Shown in pieces: positions 3,456 to 5,106 of a stretch of 5,106 bases of DNA. Position 1 is the first letter of the stretch. Every line of letters starts with the position of its first letter. This DNA comes from Alphaproteobacteria bacterium (GTDB taxonomy: Bacteria > Pseudomonadota > Alphaproteobacteria > Sphingomonadales > Emcibacteraceae). The DNA lies in the NCBI GenBank assembly GCA_002749135.1, contig NVVY01000033.1, forward strand, positions 27,931 to 33,036, given 5' to 3'. The notes under the pieces are model-generated. The model ran no database searches, was not told the origin of the DNA, and worked only from the letters and a program-made list of their open reading frames with translations. The position numbers were made by a program, and so were the translations under genes.

Positions 3456-5106
3456 ATCTAATTTTGGTAAAGGACGACGACTACGATGCCTTTTTTGAAC
3501 CGGACTGTCACGCCTCCCTAGTAAAACAGGCCTTTTATCAGGTTTGTTTTCGGAACTGGGCTGCTCCTTCGTCCAGGCTTCCAGATCATCGGGCGATGTG
3601 GTGAATGTCTTTTCAAAAACCCCTTTTCCTGCTTCTTTCGATATCTCCTCTTTCTGTAGTGCTGCCGCATCCCCTTCATATTTTCTACTAGTTAAAGCGT
3701 TCGACGTATTTTCACGCACATCGACATTTGAAGACTTAATAGAGGAGGTCTTGCCAGAGATATCCGGCCCTGGTGCCTGACTTTCGATTGCCTCCCTTCC
3801 CGCATCAAAAGTGGCCCGCACTCCGGTTATATTCTCTTCTCGGTCCATCGTCACTGAAGCTGCGGATGGCTCACTGACATTCGGGACATTAACCGATCCA
3901 AAGTTTTGTTCCACATACCCGTCAACAAAGTCGCCAACATGACCACGAACTACAGCTTGGTCATCCGCATTTTGTGAGACTAACAACCGACGGGCTTCGG
4001 AGGGTCCATAAGGCGTCCCCGTTTCACTGCGGGCATCCGACAGATATTCAAAGAAAGACTGATCCAGCCGCTGATTAAAGTCTGCACTATCCCGCTGCTG
4101 CGAAACCATCGCGTCCTCAAACCTCTCAGCCTGAGAGAAGCTTTGACTGGAAGATTCATCAAAACTCTTCGCCTGGTTGTAGTTCTGTGCCAATACCGAC
4201 CTGAACTGAGATGTTTCGCCGCCTGATACTGTTGAAGACTGACCAAGCATTGCAGTTCTTGTCTCATCAAAAAGAGATGATAGATTATGCCGCTCCGCAT
4301 AATTTTGTGCGTCGGTAAATAGCTCTGCCGAACTTGCTCGGGTATCTGTATTTGCACCAGTTTGTGCTGATAATTCACCATCAACTGGACTAAATAGATC
4401 AACTATCCCAGGGGCCGATATTTTCACACCTGCCGTAGCTCTTGCAAAAGCAGCCAAAGAGGTTTGTGCTGTGGTATTATTCTGCCTGGCAAATGTTCTT
4501 GCATGTTCATTAATTTTGCTGACATTCTCGGACACCTTCGCATCCGTACTGAAACCTGTTTGTTCAGAAACTGTTTTACCTTCATTGACCCCCTGGGCCA
4601 GATCCGCAATCTGCTGATTAACAGTGGCGTAACTCTCCCGGCTCTGGGCTTGCAAACTTGTTCCCTGCTCCCGGGAGGCCGCCGCGCGGCTTGACAGTGT
4701 TTCAGATACCGAATGACCATAATTGATACTGCTTGGAAAGTTTGACGCCGCCCCGCCCCCCTGCACCACCTGGCGGCCATCAGGCGTTATGGAGACTGTT
4801 GCCCCTTCGGGCGTCCGGTAAGAAAATACCCCCGTATCCACATGCGGGCTGGTGGTCAGGGAATGGGCGGAGGTTTGATTGTATCGGTGGGTATCTATGG
4901 ACGTATTTCCCAGCGATATATTACCGGTCGCCGCTTCACTGCCTGCCGCTGTCGCTGCACTTTGAATCGGTGCCAGGATAGACTGGGACATACTGCCGAT
5001 GGCAACAGCCCCACGGGCAAGCCCTGCGGTGAGAAACGGAATCATGATCAAAAAGAACCCCGAAAGCAGGGCCACGTCTGAATTCACCGCGTCAATACCA
5101 CTCATG
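3447..5106 (-). CDS. traG: F-type conjugal transfer protein TraG, C-terminal part (partial)
   Basis: The reading frame is open to the window edge; the last 552 residues are visible and the N-terminal transmembrane domain lies outside. F TraG is about 940 residues, so roughly 60% is seen. At visible residues 11-36 is the last membrane segment (VALLSGFFLIMIPFLTAGLARGAVAI). It is followed by an Ala/Ser-rich linker and GNISLGNTSIDTH (61-73), the GN-x-S-x-GN-x-S hallmark I associate with F-type TraG, then a TPDG segment (about 108-111). The remainder is a long polar Ser/Gln/Ala-rich helical region expected to be periplasmic. In F, TraG is needed for pilus assembly and mating-pair stabilisation, and its C-terminal part acts in entry exclusion. 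The final 28 residues form an Arg-rich tail (residues 525-552). The ATG at 5105 is internal. No frameshift or stop was seen. Confidence 0.85.
   Translation of the reverse strand, partial: MSGIDAVNSDVALLSGFFLIMIPFLTAGLARGAVAIGSMSQSILAPIQSAATAAGSEAATGNISLGNTSIDTHRYNQTSAHSLTTSPHVDTGVFSYRTPEGATVSITPDGRQVVQGGGAASNFPSSINYGHSVSETLSSRAAASREQGTSLQAQSRESYATVNQQIADLAQGVNEGKTVSEQTGFSTDAKVSENVSKINEHARTFARQNNTTAQTSLAAFARATAGVKISAPGIVDLFSPVDGELSAQTGANTDTRASSAELFTDAQNYAERHNLSSLFDETRTAMLGQSSTVSGGETSQFRSVLAQNYNQAKSFDESSSQSFSQAERFEDAMVSQQRDSADFNQRLDQSFFEYLSDARSETGTPYGPSEARRLLVSQNADDQAVVRGHVGDFVDGYVEQNFGSVNVPNVSEPSAASVTMDREENITGVRATFDAGREAIESQAPGPDISGKTSSIKSSNVDVRENTSNALTSRKYEGDAAALQKEEISKEAGKGVFEKTFTTSPDDLEAWTKEQPSSENKPDKRPVLLGRRDSPVQKRHRSRRPLPKLDDE

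Noticed and set aside
3980..4780. Alternative-frame ORFs on the minus strand within traG (3980-4402 and 4424-4780)
   Set aside because: They lie wholly inside the traG frame, have Arg/Gln-rich composition typical of shifted frames, and show no domain.
5103..5105. ATG at 5105 as the true traG start
   Set aside because: It falls just before the last membrane segment of the N-terminal domain. F-type TraG has several hundred more residues upstream, so the gene runs off the window.
170..5106. Second copy of the tRNA-Thr 3' end (att repeat) inside the window
   Set aside because: No repeat of the segment around GGGGGCACCA was seen on reading through; the partner site must lie outside.
1..5106. CRISPR array, insertion sequence or rRNA
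   Set aside because: There are no regularly spaced repeat units of 24-40 bases, no transposase-like protein and no rRNA-like sequence.

Overview
The window reads as one end of an integrative conjugative element (or a tra-bearing genomic island) inserted at the 3' end of a chromosomal tRNA-Thr(UGU) gene in a proteobacterium. Three things support this: a complete tRNA with encoded CCA, a tyrosine recombinase gene starting 166 bp after the tRNA's last base and reading away from it, and the C-terminal part of an F-type TraG mating-pair protein at the other edge. Promoter-like sequences fit sigma-70 rules and base composition is moderate to AT-rich. I cannot name a genus. An alpha- or gammaproteobacterium carrying an F-type type IV secretion system is the best guess.

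Layout: 1-93 is chromosomal leader with a stable-RNA-type promoter. 94-169 is tRNA-Thr, whose 3' end is the likely attachment core. 170-335 is a repeat-rich control region for recombination and int expression. 336-1313 is the integrase (+). 1314-1490 is a convergent gap with a hairpin and a short direct repeat. 1491-2001 (-) is a two-gene overlapping operon of a 98-residue ribbon-helix-helix protein followed by a 75-residue excisionase-type helix-turn-helix protein. 2002-2297 is a non-coding control region with an array of alternating TGTAAA/TTTACA half-sites and two T-tracts. 2298-2696 (-) is an XRE/Cro-type repressor. 2697-3104 is AT-rich and mostly non-coding, with a candidate 44-codon ORF at its right end. 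3105-3440 (+) is a 111-residue single-pass membrane protein. 3447-5106 (-) is the 3' part of traG, running off the window.

Inferred working: Int recombines the element into and out of tRNA-Thr. The small helix-turn-helix protein could be the directionality factor. The ribbon-helix-helix and XRE proteins are candidates for controlling transfer or maintenance, or for joining a relaxosome. TraG belongs to the conjugation machine. The most interesting object is the small membrane protein convergent with the traG 3' end, six bases away. In F and SXT/R391 the entry-exclusion genes sit beside traG, so this protein is a candidate exclusion partner without recognisable homology. No relaxase, coupling protein or second att copy lies in the window.
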